A stretch of DNA of 64,000 nucleotides from Dyadobacter sp. 676 (GTDB lineage Bacteria; Bacteroidota; Bacteroidia; Cytophagales; Spirosomataceae). Both the position numbers and the translations under genes were made by a program. The notes below the pieces were generated by a model that had not been told where the DNA came from, did not search any database, and saw nothing but the letters and a program-made list of their open reading frames with translations. The stretch lies in contig NZ_CP159289.1 of assembly GCF_040448675.1 (NCBI RefSeq), positions 1,178,001 through 1,242,000 on the forward strand, in the 5' to 3' direction. The first letter of the stretch is position 1. Each line of letters begins with the position of its first letter. Shown here piece by piece: positions 18,086 through 28,000 of the stretch.

Positions 18086-18618
18086 GTGACCAGTTACCCA
18101 ACGCTTTTGTTCGCTATGGTTTTCCATGCGGCGCTTCTTACCTGTGAAAAACCGGCGCCGGATATCAGCAAGAACTCACCCGACATTCCGGATACAATTA
18201 TAGAGGAAATCCCCAACGATGAAGCACTCGGTCGCCATTTCCACGACAATATGCCCAATGCGCTCGAAGGTGCAGAGCTGTTAATGATCCCCGACGACTT
18301 CATACCCGATGACGTGGATGTACAGCCACGATTTCACGGCGGGCAGCCTGCACTTCGAAAATACATCGATAAATACCTTGAAATACCCGACGCCGTCCCG
18401 AAATTCAGAATAAACGGTAATGTACATACGTCGTTTACATTACCGAAACCGGGGAAATAACGGAAGCAATGGTCGTTAAAAGCCTGCAATACGATTGCGA
18501 CCAGGCTGCATTGACACTTATCCATTACATGCCTGAATGGAAGCCGGCTATCAAAAGCGGAAAGCCGGTCAGTGTCCGGTACTACCTGGAAATACCTTTT
18601 GATTACCGAAACCACTAA
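18086..18618 (+). CDS. TonB C-terminal-domain lipoprotein, frameshifted
   Basis: Read across one frameshift, this is about 177 residues. A GTG start at 18086 gives a hydrophobic leader ending in a lipobox (FHAALLTCEKPAP). The C-terminal TonB-like domain reads KFRINGNVHTSF, then, in another frame, VYITETGEITEAMVVKSL. It continues to MPEWKPAIKSGKPVSVRYY. Adding one T to the TTT run at 18434-18436 restores continuity; the first frame stops at 18460. Unlike true TonB it has a lipid anchor rather than a transmembrane helix and no proline-rich spacer. It may be a TonB-domain variant of unknown function. It overlaps the non-coding leader of the serine hydrolase gene. Confidence 0.65.
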
Positions 18619-18724
18619 ACTGCCGCTTATCACCTTCTTTCGGCCTTCACACCTGAACTGTTCGCAACGCCTCCGGACAAGTCTTATATTGTATTGTATT
18701 CGGACTTTAACCAAAATCACCGGT

Positions 18725-20449
18725 ATGAAAGCGTCGCTACGCCTCAACATCCTTACACTGGTATTTGCCGCAGGCATTCTGCCCGCTGAATGCCAGACAT
18801 CCCGCATGGCAGCTAAAACGGATTCCCTATTTGCGGAATGGAACAAACCCGGAATGCCCGGTGCGGCAGTGGGCGTAGTCCATGCAGGCAAACTGATTTA
18901 CGCCAAAGGATTCGGTGAAGCCGACCTGGAAACGGGAGCCAAAATCGGGCCGGAAACGATTTTTCATGTTGCTTCCGTTTCCAAACAGTTTACCGCTTAC
19001 GCCATCGTACTGCTGGCGGAACAAGGCAAACTTTCGCTTGACGACGACATCCGCAAATACATCCCGGAAGTACCTGATTTTGGTAAAACCATCACTATCA
19101 GGCACCTGCTCAACCATACCAGTGGCCTGCGCGATCAATGGAACCTGCTGGCTATGGCCGGCTGGCAGCTCGACGACGTGATCACCAAACAGCACGTCAT
19201 GAACCTCGTTACCCGTCAGAAAGAGCTAAATTTCGAACCTGGAAGTGCTTATGCCTATTGTAATACGGGTTATACGCTCCTGGCCGAAGCCGCAAGCCGC
19301 GTCACCGGGCAACCCTTCGCTTACTGGATGGAACGCAACGTATTCAAACCATTAGGCATGAAGAATACCCAGTTTTTTGATAACCAGGAAGGCATTGTCA
19401 AAGGGCGCGCCTACTCTTTTCACCGCACGCCCGGTACCATCGGGCCGACGATGTTCAGCAAAAGCATATTAAGCTATGGCAACGTCGGGGCGACCAGCCT
19501 TTTCACGACCGTGAACGATCTGGCTTTGTGGATCGATAATTTCCGCAACCCGCAAATAGGCACTGCGACGATCATGAAACAAATGCTTGAACGTGGTCGG
19601 CTCACTAAAGGCGATACGCTTACGTATGCATTCGGACTGGTTCATGGCAAGCACAAAGGCCTGGCTTACTACGGCCACGATGGGGCCGATGCCGGCTTCC
19701 GCTCTTCGCTGATTTACTTTCCGAAAGAAGATTACGGCTTCATTGTGCTAAGCAACCAGGCGGAATTCAACCCTCCCAAAAAGAACCTGGAAATGGCGGA
19801 TCTGTATTTATCCTCCTTCATGAAGGAAGGCAAACCTGCCGCTGTAAGTCCCAAACCGGCCCCATCCGGCGCCTATGCTTTTGACTCGACCTTGTTCCGC
19901 GCTTATGCCGGCTCGTACGCACTGGACGAAGCTCCCGGTTTCGTGCTAAAATTCTGGCGGGACGGCAACAACTACTACACCCAGGCCACAGGTCAACCAT
20001 CGGCAGCCATATTCCCGTCGTCGGACTCGACGTTTTTCCTGAAAGTCGTAGAAGCTTCGGTGGTATTTCACAGAGCCAAAGACGGCAAAGTCAATCGCAT
20101 TACCTTGCAGCAAAACGGAAACCATCCGGGAACCAGAGTCAACGGGCAGGAACCCGTCGCCACCGATCTTGTCCCGTTCGTCGGCCAATATTACAGCCCC
20201 GAGCTTGAAACGATTTACACCATTGCTCAAAAGGGTAATGAATTGAAAATACGGCATATACACCATGGGGAGGCTGATTTGAAGATTGTCGGTAAGGACA
20301 AGCTCAATGCGCCCTGGTGGTTTGTTCAAAATATCGAAGTCGTCCGCAATCCTTCCGGCGCAGTCACCGGTATCAAAGTATCGAATGGCCGGGTGGTGAA
20401 TTTATGGTTTAAAAAGCTCCCGGACGATTTTGCAGCCGATGGCAAATAA
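18725..20449 (+). CDS. Serine hydrolase, beta-lactamase/penicillin-binding protein class C fold
   Basis: This 574-residue protein starts at MKASLRLNILTLVFAAGILPAECQ, a signal peptide. An ORF start at 18572 would add 51 residues overlapping the upstream gene and is rejected. The class C beta-lactamase triad is complete: S-V-S-K (ASVSKQFTAY), Y-C-N (SAYAYCNTGY) and a late HDG box (YYGHDGADAGFR). A C-terminal extension of about 170 residues (YAGSYALDEAPGF, then VGQYYSPELETIY) is the common DUF3471-like barrel seen in these bacterial esterases and peptidases. Substrate is unknown; esterase, peptidase or D-amino-acid activity are all possible. The convergent neighbour begins 12 bases later. Confidence 0.9.
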   Translation: MKASLRLNILTLVFAAGILPAECQTSRMAAKTDSLFAEWNKPGMPGAAVGVVHAGKLIYAKGFGEADLETGAKIGPETIFHVASVSKQFTAYAIVLLAEQGKLSLDDDIRKYIPEVPDFGKTITIRHLLNHTSGLRDQWNLLAMAGWQLDDVITKQHVMNLVTRQKELNFEPGSAYAYCNTGYTLLAEAASRVTGQPFAYWMERNVFKPLGMKNTQFFDNQEGIVKGRAYSFHRTPGTIGPTMFSKSILSYGNVGATSLFTTVNDLALWIDNFRNPQIGTATIMKQMLERGRLTKGDTLTYAFGLVHGKHKGLAYYGHDGADAGFRSSLIYFPKEDYGFIVLSNQAEFNPPKKNLEMADLYLSSFMKEGKPAAVSPKPAPSGAYAFDSTLFRAYAGSYALDEAPGFVLKFWRDGNNYYTQATGQPSAAIFPSSDSTFFLKVVEASVVFHRAKDGKVNRITLQQNGNHPGTRVNGQEPVATDLVPFVGQYYSPELETIYTIAQKGNELKIRHIHHGEADLKIVGKDKLNAPWWFVQNIEVVRNPSGAVTGIKVSNGRVVNLWFKKLPDDFAADGK

Positions 20450-20461
20450 TTGGTAAGGCAA

Positions 20462-21334
20462 CTATTTACCTATCTGTCGCTTAAAAAACTTCCAGGATTC
20501 CTCGAACATGTCGAAATCCGTCACAAACTCATGCCTGCCGTTGACGACCTTCAACAGTGTCACTTCCGGCTTTCCTTTCTTTTGATAGGTGTATTTTTCC
20601 ACCGTAATATCATTGGAAGTGTCGCCATCCGGCATTATGGATTTCACCGGTTCACCGGTATAACCATCGAGCCTGGCCCAGTATTGGAATGATTGGTCCG
20701 TCGAGCGAACAGTTCCCAGCGTAACGCCGGGGGTTTTTACTTCGCCGCCATTGTAAGGATTGGTCTGGTCTGCGGTGCCATTCGTTATCATAACCGGAAT
20801 GGCCATGTTCATCGGCGTGCAATCCATATTTTCATCCGTAGGCATGTTGGCAACTATTGCCGAAACAGCCCGGATCTTGCCAGGCATGGTCAGCGCCAGC
20901 TTATACGACATATGCCCTCCCCCGGAAAAGCCGGTTGCAAAGACCTGCTTTTTATTGATTTTATACCGGGAAGCAAAAAGATCGATCAGCGCATCGAAAA
21001 ATGCTTCTTCGTTCAGGTTCTCCACGTTGGCAACCGCGGTGGAAGCTTTCCTGCATTCATTCCAATACTTTTTATACCCGCCCGGATAAACCACAACAAT
21101 ATTCTCCGACTCCGCCAGGGATTCCAGCTTCGCCCCACGACGCGCAAAACCCAGCGGCTCGCCGCCCGACCCGTGCATCACAAATACCATACTTGCGCCC
21201 GGCCTGACTTTCAGCGACGGATTGTATGCAAAAACACGGTAATGGCCTTCGATCAGCAACGAATCGAGCACATGCTGGGCATTGGTCGACAATGCAGAGA
21301 GGATCAGGAATGCGGAAAGGAGCTTTTTAAACAT
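20462..21334 (-). CDS. Secreted alpha/beta hydrolase, PHB depolymerase-like
   Basis: This 290-residue protein starts at MFKKLLSAFLILSALSTNAQ, a signal peptide (an upstream ATG at 21451 is rejected). It has SMVFVMHGSGGEPLGF (oxyanion loop), VYPGGYKKYWNEC, and a nucleophile elbow ATGFSGGGHMSYKLALTMPGKI. The late pattern PVMITNGTADQTNPYNGG is typical of the esterase/PHB depolymerase family. A late histidine lies in VVNGRHEFVTDF. Homologues act on polyhydroxybutyrate or on plant-cell-wall esters (feruloyl or acetyl), but activity here is not predictable. It converges with the serine hydrolase gene. Confidence 0.85.
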   Translation of the reverse strand: MFKKLLSAFLILSALSTNAQHVLDSLLIEGHYRVFAYNPSLKVRPGASMVFVMHGSGGEPLGFARRGAKLESLAESENIVVVYPGGYKKYWNECRKASTAVANVENLNEEAFFDALIDLFASRYKINKKQVFATGFSGGGHMSYKLALTMPGKIRAVSAIVANMPTDENMDCTPMNMAIPVMITNGTADQTNPYNGGEVKTPGVTLGTVRSTDQSFQYWARLDGYTGEPVKSIMPDGDTSNDITVEKYTYQKKGKPEVTLLKVVNGRHEFVTDFDMFEESWKFFKRQIGK

Positions 21335-21507
21335 CTCGGTGGGATTGATTTTATTCCCGCAAGTTAACCAAATCCGTCTCTCGAACATCCACATAAAATC
21401 GATATTCCTCACCTCATTGGGAATATAAGCTGCGGGAAAAAGTGACGGCATCCGTTTCCATATCTATGATTTTAAAACCCTCCTCCCCTTTCCTCCTTCC
21501 GCCCCCT

Positions 21508-22110
21508 TCACTTCTTCAACATCCGTTCAATAGCCTTCAAAACCGCTTCCCGGTTTTTGGCAGCCTTAATGAACTGCGGCAGCTTCTCGACCATGGTGGT
21601 GATGCGCATGGTTTGTCTTTCGCGCAGCCGGGCGGTTACATAATTACGGATTTCCAGTAAATGTTCCTTGTTGCTGGCCCAAAGCGTATCGCCCTTCACA
21701 TTTTCCCGGAACCAGAGAGGGAGTCCAAACACCGGATCTGCGAGCCTTTCCTTGCTGTATTTCAATCGGTAAGGGACATTGGCAGGCTTGTAAACCTCAG
21801 GCACATGGCAATGCGGGCAAGAATATCGGAGTTCAGCAACTTTCTCCTTATTATTCGGAATACTCACCTCGATAGATTCGCCGCAATTCCGGCAAGCCCG
21901 ACTCACGATAGCCGTATAACGCAGGCGCTCATCTGCCCCCTCGGAGTGGTTACAATGATGGCAAATCAGCTTATCGTCGCCGATTCCCACCAGATCCTTT
22001 TTAAGCACCAGCGCCGCCTTCCCGCATTTCGGGCATTCAACCCAAAATTCCCTTGCATACGCGTACCGCGTAGTGGGCGGGCCGATGTACCGGTCCGTTT
22101 CCTTTTCCAT
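21508..22110 (-). CDS. Zinc-ribbon protein of unknown function
   Basis: The 200-residue product starts at ATG 22110 (MEKETDRYIGPPTTRY). The upstream ATG at 22170 is less likely because it overlaps the next gene. It carries two zinc-binding knuckle pairs: CPKCG with CHHC (about residues 27-53) and CRNCG with CPHC (about residues 74-98). After these comes a charged helical tail with no recognised domain (LWFRENVKGDTLWASNKEHLLEIRNYV). It could be a nucleic-acid-binding protein, but I do not recognise the family. The upstream neighbour on the same strand is a secreted protein, 16 bases away. Confidence 0.7.
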   Translation of the reverse strand: MEKETDRYIGPPTTRYAYAREFWVECPKCGKAALVLKKDLVGIGDDKLICHHCNHSEGADERLRYTAIVSRACRNCGESIEVSIPNNKEKVAELRYSCPHCHVPEVYKPANVPYRLKYSKERLADPVFGLPLWFRENVKGDTLWASNKEHLLEIRNYVTARLRERQTMRITTMVEKLPQFIKAAKNREAVLKAIERMLKK

Positions 22111-22126
22111 GTAGCTGGTTCTGACT

Positions 22127-22738
22127 TTACTTTTTAATGGTAATATCCGGAATCGGCGCCCTGGCCACATCCGTGATGAGCGTTTTACGTTCCGTTTTCA
22201 GGCGCGTCAGAAAAGGTTTGATATCGTTGCCGTAAGCGCGGCTACTGAGTGCGTATAATAAGATACCTTTTTGACCCGACTTCGCCGTAACCGCTTTGAA
22301 ACGGTACACATCGTGCTCGTAAATACTTTTGGCGTCGTTCTGCGCCGTCTGTCCGAGCAAACAATCGATGATTTTCTCGCCAGTGGCGGCGTTGCCGATC
22401 ACTTCGTAGTTAACATCGAGCGTGTTTTTTAACTGGTCAAGTTCGCGAAGCTTGGTCTGGACGGCATCGTCCACGCCGGCTACCGCGATCACAAAGTCAA
22501 TGGTTATCATCGATTTATAATTCGGAAAACCGTCGCCGGCGACCAGATATTCCTGCTTGTAAAGCGAAGCATCGGGATGCGACGACCATATCAGCCGGTA
22601 ATTTTTCTTTTGAAACACAATCGGGCCCGGGATGTCCAGATAATTAACAACCTGTTTATTGCTCTGGCCGAGACCTGCGACCGGCATCAGCAACAGTGAA
22701 GCTGCGACTATCGGAATCAGTTGATTTACCATTTTCAT
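22127..22738 (-). CDS. Secreted protein of unknown function
   Basis: The 203-residue protein starts at ATG 22738 (MKMVNQLIPIVAASLLLMPVAGLGQ), a clear signal peptide. An in-frame ATG at 22771 is rejected. The mature region has an alternating beta-rich pattern: VNYLDIPGPIVFQKKNYRLIWSSH, then YLVAGDGFPNYKSMITIDFVIA. No catalytic residues stand out and I do not recognise the family. The predicted start lies next to a hairpin at 22768-22795. Confidence 0.65.
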   Translation of the reverse strand: MKMVNQLIPIVAASLLLMPVAGLGQSNKQVVNYLDIPGPIVFQKKNYRLIWSSHPDASLYKQEYLVAGDGFPNYKSMITIDFVIAVAGVDDAVQTKLRELDQLKNTLDVNYEVIGNAATGEKIIDCLLGQTAQNDAKSIYEHDVYRFKAVTAKSGQKGILLYALSSRAYGNDIKPFLTRLKTERKTLITDVARAPIPDITIKK

Positions 22739-22767
22739 GCGTGTATGGATAGATATGAGACGCGAAT

Positions 22768-22795
22768 GCAAAGTCCGGCCCGCGAACCGGACTGC
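22768..22795. terminator. Hairpin between dinD and the secreted-protein gene
   Basis: AGTCCGG and CCGGACT arms (22772-22778 and 22787-22793) form a GC-rich stem after the dinD stop (minus strand). No T-run is present, so terminator function is tentative. Confidence 0.4.
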
Positions 22796-22802
22796 AAACT
22801 TA

Positions 22803-23360
22803 TCATCTCAGACAGCCAAACACAATGCCGGATACACATACTATCGCTCCTGAATCCCCTGGATCACAATATTTTGAGTTAACGGCACTCCCAAGGGCTA
22901 CGGCTTCCGCCAGCAGAAGGTTATTCCTCGTCAGTTCGCTGCGCAGGAATAGCCGCTTTTCGTTCTCGATATTCAATTGATTGTACTCCTCCATTTGCCT
23001 GATTTCCTGCAAACGAGTCTGCACCGCGAAGTAAGTCTGTCCCAATGCAACTACTTCTTTCGCCGGATCGGCATTCTGGACTATGAGATAACAGGCGTAG
23101 CGGGATAGCTTTACATCTTCCACGTGTCTTTTGCCTCCTTTTCCCGGTTTTATCATTCCTAGGATATCCTCGGAATGATCCCCTATATTCTGCCCGCTAT
23201 TCATGCAGGCTTCTCTTGCACGTTCAATGGCTGATTTAAAATGACGGTACTCCGTGTATTCCAGCACTTTTGCCAGATCCCTGGCACTCCAAAATTCGTT
23301 GCCGCCGTCGTCCGATTTCCTGATTTGCTCAAAGAGCGAGGGAGCTTGTTGTGAAGTCAT
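22803..23360 (-). CDS. dinD: DinD-like protein, C-terminally shortened
   Basis: This 185-residue protein matches the N-terminal half of DinD, the DNA-damage-inducible protein that affects RecA filaments. Matching segments include NEFWSARDLAKVLEYTEYRHFK, SAIERAREACMNSGQNIGDHSEDIL, KLSRYACYLIVQNADPAKEVVALGQTYFAVQT and ENEKRLFLRSEL. E. coli DinD is about 275 residues; here similarity ends after LLLAEAVALGS and a short, unrelated tail (SKYCDPGDSGAIVCVSGIVFGCLR, where the last part is hydrophobic) leads to the stop. No continuation in other frames was found. It diverges from imuB across a 147-base region that carries a palindromic candidate operator. Confidence 0.75.
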   Translation of the reverse strand: MTSQQAPSLFEQIRKSDDGGNEFWSARDLAKVLEYTEYRHFKSAIERAREACMNSGQNIGDHSEDILGMIKPGKGGKRHVEDVKLSRYACYLIVQNADPAKEVVALGQTYFAVQTRLQEIRQMEEYNQLNIENEKRLFLRSELTRNNLLLAEAVALGSAVNSKYCDPGDSGAIVCVSGIVFGCLR

Positions 23361-23431
23361 AACATTCCATTTTTAAGTGTGCAAAATAATTTCAGCAAAG
23401 CAAGAAAATTACTGGCAACTTTCAAAGCATT

Positions 23432-23473
23432 TTGATATTATTGTAATCCATTTTGAGGTATTTATAATATCAA
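23432..23473. promoter_or_regulatory. Candidate SOS-type operator between dinD and imuB
   Basis: Inverted 9-mers TTGATATTA (23432-23440) and TAATATCAA (23465-23473) lie 33 bases apart, about three helical turns. The right copy extends to GGTATTTATAATATCAA (23457-23473), which is the reverse complement of the imuA motif with one difference. One element could control both divergent genes. Confidence 0.5.
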
Positions 23474-23507
23474 TTCTCTATAATACACTCATCGACAATC
23501 TATTGAA

Positions 23508-25019
23508 ATGCCCAACCGCTTCGTCTCCATATGGTTCCCACAGCTGGCAACGGATCACCGGATCCGCCTCAGGCCTGAGCTTTTCGGGCTCGAATTTGTG
23601 CTGGCAACGCCCGAGCGGGGAAAGATGATCGTGCGGGCCGCCAATGCAGAAGCCTCGGAAATGGGCATTGAAACCGGCATGGTCGTGGCCGATGCACGGG
23701 CTATTCTCCCTTCGCTAGTGGTGCTGGACGACGAGCCGGACACTACCCGGCATGCATTGCAGGCACTGGCCGAATGGTGTTTACGCTACTCCCCCACCGT
23801 CGCATTGGACGAACCGGATGGACTTATTATGGATGTTACCGGTTGCGCGCACCTGTGGGGAGGTGAGCGCGCATACATGGATGACCTGATCTGCAAGCTC
23901 AGCCAGGCGGGATATACCATACGAACGGCCCTGGCCGATACCATCGGGACCGCGTGGGCATATGCGCATTTCGGTCCGCCGGGAGCGATCGTTCCACCCG
24001 GCGGCCAGCGCACCGCATTGGAAAAATTACCGCCGGCAGCGTTGCGCATTCCCGCGGAAACCCTCGAAAAGATGCAAAAGCTGGGTTTTTACCGGATCGG
24101 CAATTTCATACGGATACCGGCAGGAATGCTGCGCAGGCGATTTGGGCAAATTTTACCCGACAGGTTGGAGCAGGCACTTGGCTATGCGCAGGAATTTATC
24201 GTACCCATTCGCCAGGTTGTTCCCTACCAGGAACGGTTGCCATGCCTGGAACCGATCGTGACGGCTGCCGGCATTGAAATAGCCTTGCAGAAATTACTGG
24301 AAACGCTTTGCGCGCGGTTGATGAGAGAAGGTAAAGGACTTCGCCGTGGCGTCCTGACCTGCTTCCGGATAGACGGCCGAACGCAGCAAATCGATATTGT
24401 GACCAACCGGGCCTCGTATCACGTAAAGCACCTTTTCCGGCTTTTTGAACTCAAAATCAAAACCATTGCTCCCGGTTTCGGCATCGAGCTGTTCACTCTC
24501 GAAGCTCCGGAAGTGGAGGCTGTTACCATAACCCAGGAAACGATGTGGGACACAACCGGCGGGTTCGAAAATACGGCGATTACCGAACTGCTCGATGCCA
24601 TTACCGGACGTACAGGCGCGGAAGCGATACAACGGTATCTGCCCCAGGAGCACCATTGGCCCGAAAGATCGGTTAAAAGGGCACCTTCTTTACATGAAAA
24701 ACCCCGAACCGGCTGGCGGACCGACAGGCAGAGGCCCGTTTTCCTTTTGCCAAAGCCGGAAACCATTCAGGTTACCGCCCCTATACCGGATTATCCGCCT
24801 ACCATGTTCGTGTACAAAGGCAAGGTACATTATATCGATAAATCCGAAGGACCCGAGCGCATAGAACAGGAATGGTGGCTGGAACAAGGCCTCTTTCGCG
24901 ATTATTATACCGTAGAAGACCGGGAAGGGAGGCGCTACTGGCTGTTCCGGTTCGGTCCATATTCCGAAGAAGAAGGAGAGGAGCAGCCGGAATGGTTTAT
25001 ACACGGCTTTTTTGCCTGA
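23508..25019 (+). CDS. imuB: ImuB-type Y-family DNA polymerase homologue
   Basis: This 503-residue protein has the ImuB layout. The N-terminal region (PNRFVSIWFPQLATDHRIRL) replaces the catalytic VDMDxFFA motif of active Y-family polymerases, so it likely lacks polymerase activity and acts as a scaffold for DnaE2, as in other ImuB proteins. Later segments are SPTVALDEPDGLIMDVTGCAHLWGG (palm), ALADTIGTAWAYAHFG, and a little-finger-like C-terminal half. The start codon is 23508. The dnaE2 gene begins within 20 bases of its stop, so the two are co-transcribed, and dinD diverges upstream. Confidence 0.9.
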   Translation: MPNRFVSIWFPQLATDHRIRLRPELFGLEFVLATPERGKMIVRAANAEASEMGIETGMVVADARAILPSLVVLDDEPDTTRHALQALAEWCLRYSPTVALDEPDGLIMDVTGCAHLWGGERAYMDDLICKLSQAGYTIRTALADTIGTAWAYAHFGPPGAIVPPGGQRTALEKLPPAALRIPAETLEKMQKLGFYRIGNFIRIPAGMLRRRFGQILPDRLEQALGYAQEFIVPIRQVVPYQERLPCLEPIVTAAGIEIALQKLLETLCARLMREGKGLRRGVLTCFRIDGRTQQIDIVTNRASYHVKHLFRLFELKIKTIAPGFGIELFTLEAPEVEAVTITQETMWDTTGGFENTAITELLDAITGRTGAEAIQRYLPQEHHWPERSVKRAPSLHEKPRTGWRTDRQRPVFLLPKPETIQVTAPIPDYPPTMFVYKGKVHYIDKSEGPERIEQEWWLEQGLFRDYYTVEDREGRRYWLFRFGPYSEEEGEEQPEWFIHGFFA

Positions 25020-25038
25020 AAAACTACACTTCATCGAC

Positions 25039-28000
25039 ATGAATTATACCGAATTACAGGTAACCACCAATTTCAGCTTCCTGCGGGGCGGATCGCACCC
25101 GGAAGAATTGGTAGAACACGCCATCGCACTGGGTTACAAGGCTATTGCCATCACCGACCGCAATACGCTCGCCGGTATCGTACGCGCGCATGCAGCTGCG
25201 AAAAACAAGGATTTCCGTATCATACCAGCCTGCCGTCTGGATCTGCTCGATGGCCCCAGCCTGCTCGCCTATCCTACCGACAGGGAGGCTTACAGCCGGC
25301 TTTCCGCATTACTCACGGAAGGAAACCTGCGCACCGAGAAAGGCCAATGCCATCTTTATAAAACTGATATTTACCGTAATGCAAAGGGTATGAAATTTAT
25401 CGCGGTTCCGCCATCGGCACTCAACGAATCATTTGATTTCGATCCTTCTTTTGCCGAAAACCTGCAAGAATACCGCGAAAAACTCGGTGCCCATCTGTAC
25501 CTCGGCGCGGTAAGGTCTTATCAGGGCGATGACATGAAAAAACTCTACCGCCTCGACCAGCTCTCCAAACGGTTCGATATTCCCCTGGTAGCAACCAACG
25601 ATGTGCATTATCACAACCTGCAACGACGTGAATTGCAGGATATACTTACCTGTATCCGCGAAAAATGCACCATTTACAATGCCGGTTTTCGCTTACATGA
25701 AAATGCAGAACGCTATCTGAAACCAGCCGCGGAAATGCAACGGCTCTTTTTTAAGTTTCCCGAGGCCATCGAACGCACCCGGGAAATTACCGACGCCTGC
25801 CGGTTTTCGTTGAACAGCTTGAAATATGTATATCCGGAAGAGCTGACAACGGAAGGACGGACACCGATGGAGGAACTGAAACACCTTACCTGGATCGGTG
25901 CTAAAAAGCGCTTTCAGAATGGAATCCCTCCTGATGTGCATGCTAAAATCTTACACGAATTTAAATTCATCGAAGAAATGGATTACGCCGCCTATTTCCT
26001 GACGGTGTACGACATTGTGCGCTTTGCGAACCAACAAAAAATACTCTGCCAGGGGCGCGGTTCCGCAGCCAATTCTGTGATTTGTTATTGCCTCGGGATT
26101 ACCGCAGTAAATCCGGAAGAAATCGATCTGCTTTTCGAACGCTTCATTTCCTCGGCCCGGAATGAACCTCCCGATATTGACGTGGATTTCGAGCATGAGC
26201 GCCGGGAGGAGGTGATGCAATACATCTACAACAAATATGGCCGCGACCGGGCAGGCATTGTCGCAACGGTTACACAGGTCCGGCAAAAGGGCGCCGTTCG
26301 GGATGTTGCAAAGGCTATGGGCATGTCCATGGATGCGGTTAACCGGCTTTCCAGCTCGTTATGGGAGTTTTCGGATGAATGGTTCGATGGCAAAATCATT
26401 TCCGAACATGGTTTCGACCCCAACGACCCGCACCTGGCCAAAATCCTCGATCTGGCGGGACAATACAAGGGTTTCCCGCGCCAGCTGGGCCAGCATACGG
26501 GTGGTTTTGTGATTACCCAGGGTAAATTATCAGACCTCTGCCCTATTCTCAATGCCCGAATGGAAAACCGCACCTGCATCGAATGGAACAAAGATGATAT
26601 CGATACCCTGGGTTTTCTGAAAATCGATGTGCTTGCACTGGGAATGCTCACATGCTTACGAAAGGCTTTTGATTTACTTAAACAGCATTATAATATTGTC
26701 CATGACCTTGCAAGCATCCCCCCAAATGACGAAAAGGTTTACGATATGATTTGCCGGGCCGACACGATCGGCGTTTTCCAGATCGAAAGCCGGGCACAGC
26801 AGTCAATGCTGCCTAGACTGGAAGCCTAAGGAATTTTATGATTTGGTCATTGAAGTCGCCATTGTGCGGCCGGGACCGATTCAGGGAGATATGGTACATC
26901 CTTACCTAAGAAGAAGAGATGAAATAGAAAAAGAAGAATACCCAAGTGAGGAACTGAGGAAAATTCTGGAAAAGACTAAGGGAGTACCTCTGTTTCAGGA
27001 ACAAGCTATGAATATTGCCATCGTTGCCGCCGATTTCACCCCTACCGAAGCTGATGAACTACGTCGGAGCATGGCAACTTTTAAAGCAAAGGGCGTAGTA
27101 TCCAGATTAAGGGAAAAGTTGGTAAGTGGCATGATGAAGAAAGGTTACGAAAAGGATTTCGCCGAGCGTATTTTCAAGCAGCTCGAAGGTTTCGGAAGCT
27201 ATGGATTTCCGGAAAGCCACGCGGCCAGTTTTGCATTGCTTGTTTATGTTTCGTCCTGGATCAAATACCACCACCCCGATGTTTTTGCCGCCGCTTTGCT
27301 TAATAGCCAGCCCATGGGCTTTTACCGGCCCGCACAAATCGTGATCGATGCCCGGAATCACGGCGTAGAAGTGAGGCCGGTAGATATCAATTACTCCTTT
27401 TGGGACAATACCCTCGAAAATATCCCCGACCAACGCTGCGCCCTACGGCTCGGCTTCCGGCAGGTCAAGGGATTGAAGGAGGAAGAAATGCATATCCTGG
27501 TTTCCTCCCGCACCAGGCCCTTTACCCATATTCATCAATTGCTCGAAATCGGCATTTCAAATACTACGCTGGAAAAGCTCGCCGACGCGGACGCATTCTG
27601 TTCCATCGGCTTCGACCGGCGGCAGGCGTTCTGGGAGATTTCCGCATTGACCGACAGGCCGGCCGGGCTCTTCGCGGGACATGCTCCGGCAAGCAACAGC
27701 GAACCCGATGTTCGCTTGCCCGCAATGACGTTGTCCGAACACGTCATTCATGATTATTCTGCCACCTCCCTCTCATTGAAAGCACATCCTGTCAGTTTTG
27801 TAAGGGATCAGCTGAATGCACTGGGTGCGACACGAAGTATCGATCTCCAACATCTTAACGATGGTCAGATTGTCAAAGTGGCCGGTCTGGTGCTTGTCCG
27901 ACAACGACCGGGCACAGCGAGCGGCATTTGTTTTATTACAGTCGAAGATGAAACCGGCACGGCAAACCTGGTGGTTTTTAAGAATATCTTCGATGCCTAC

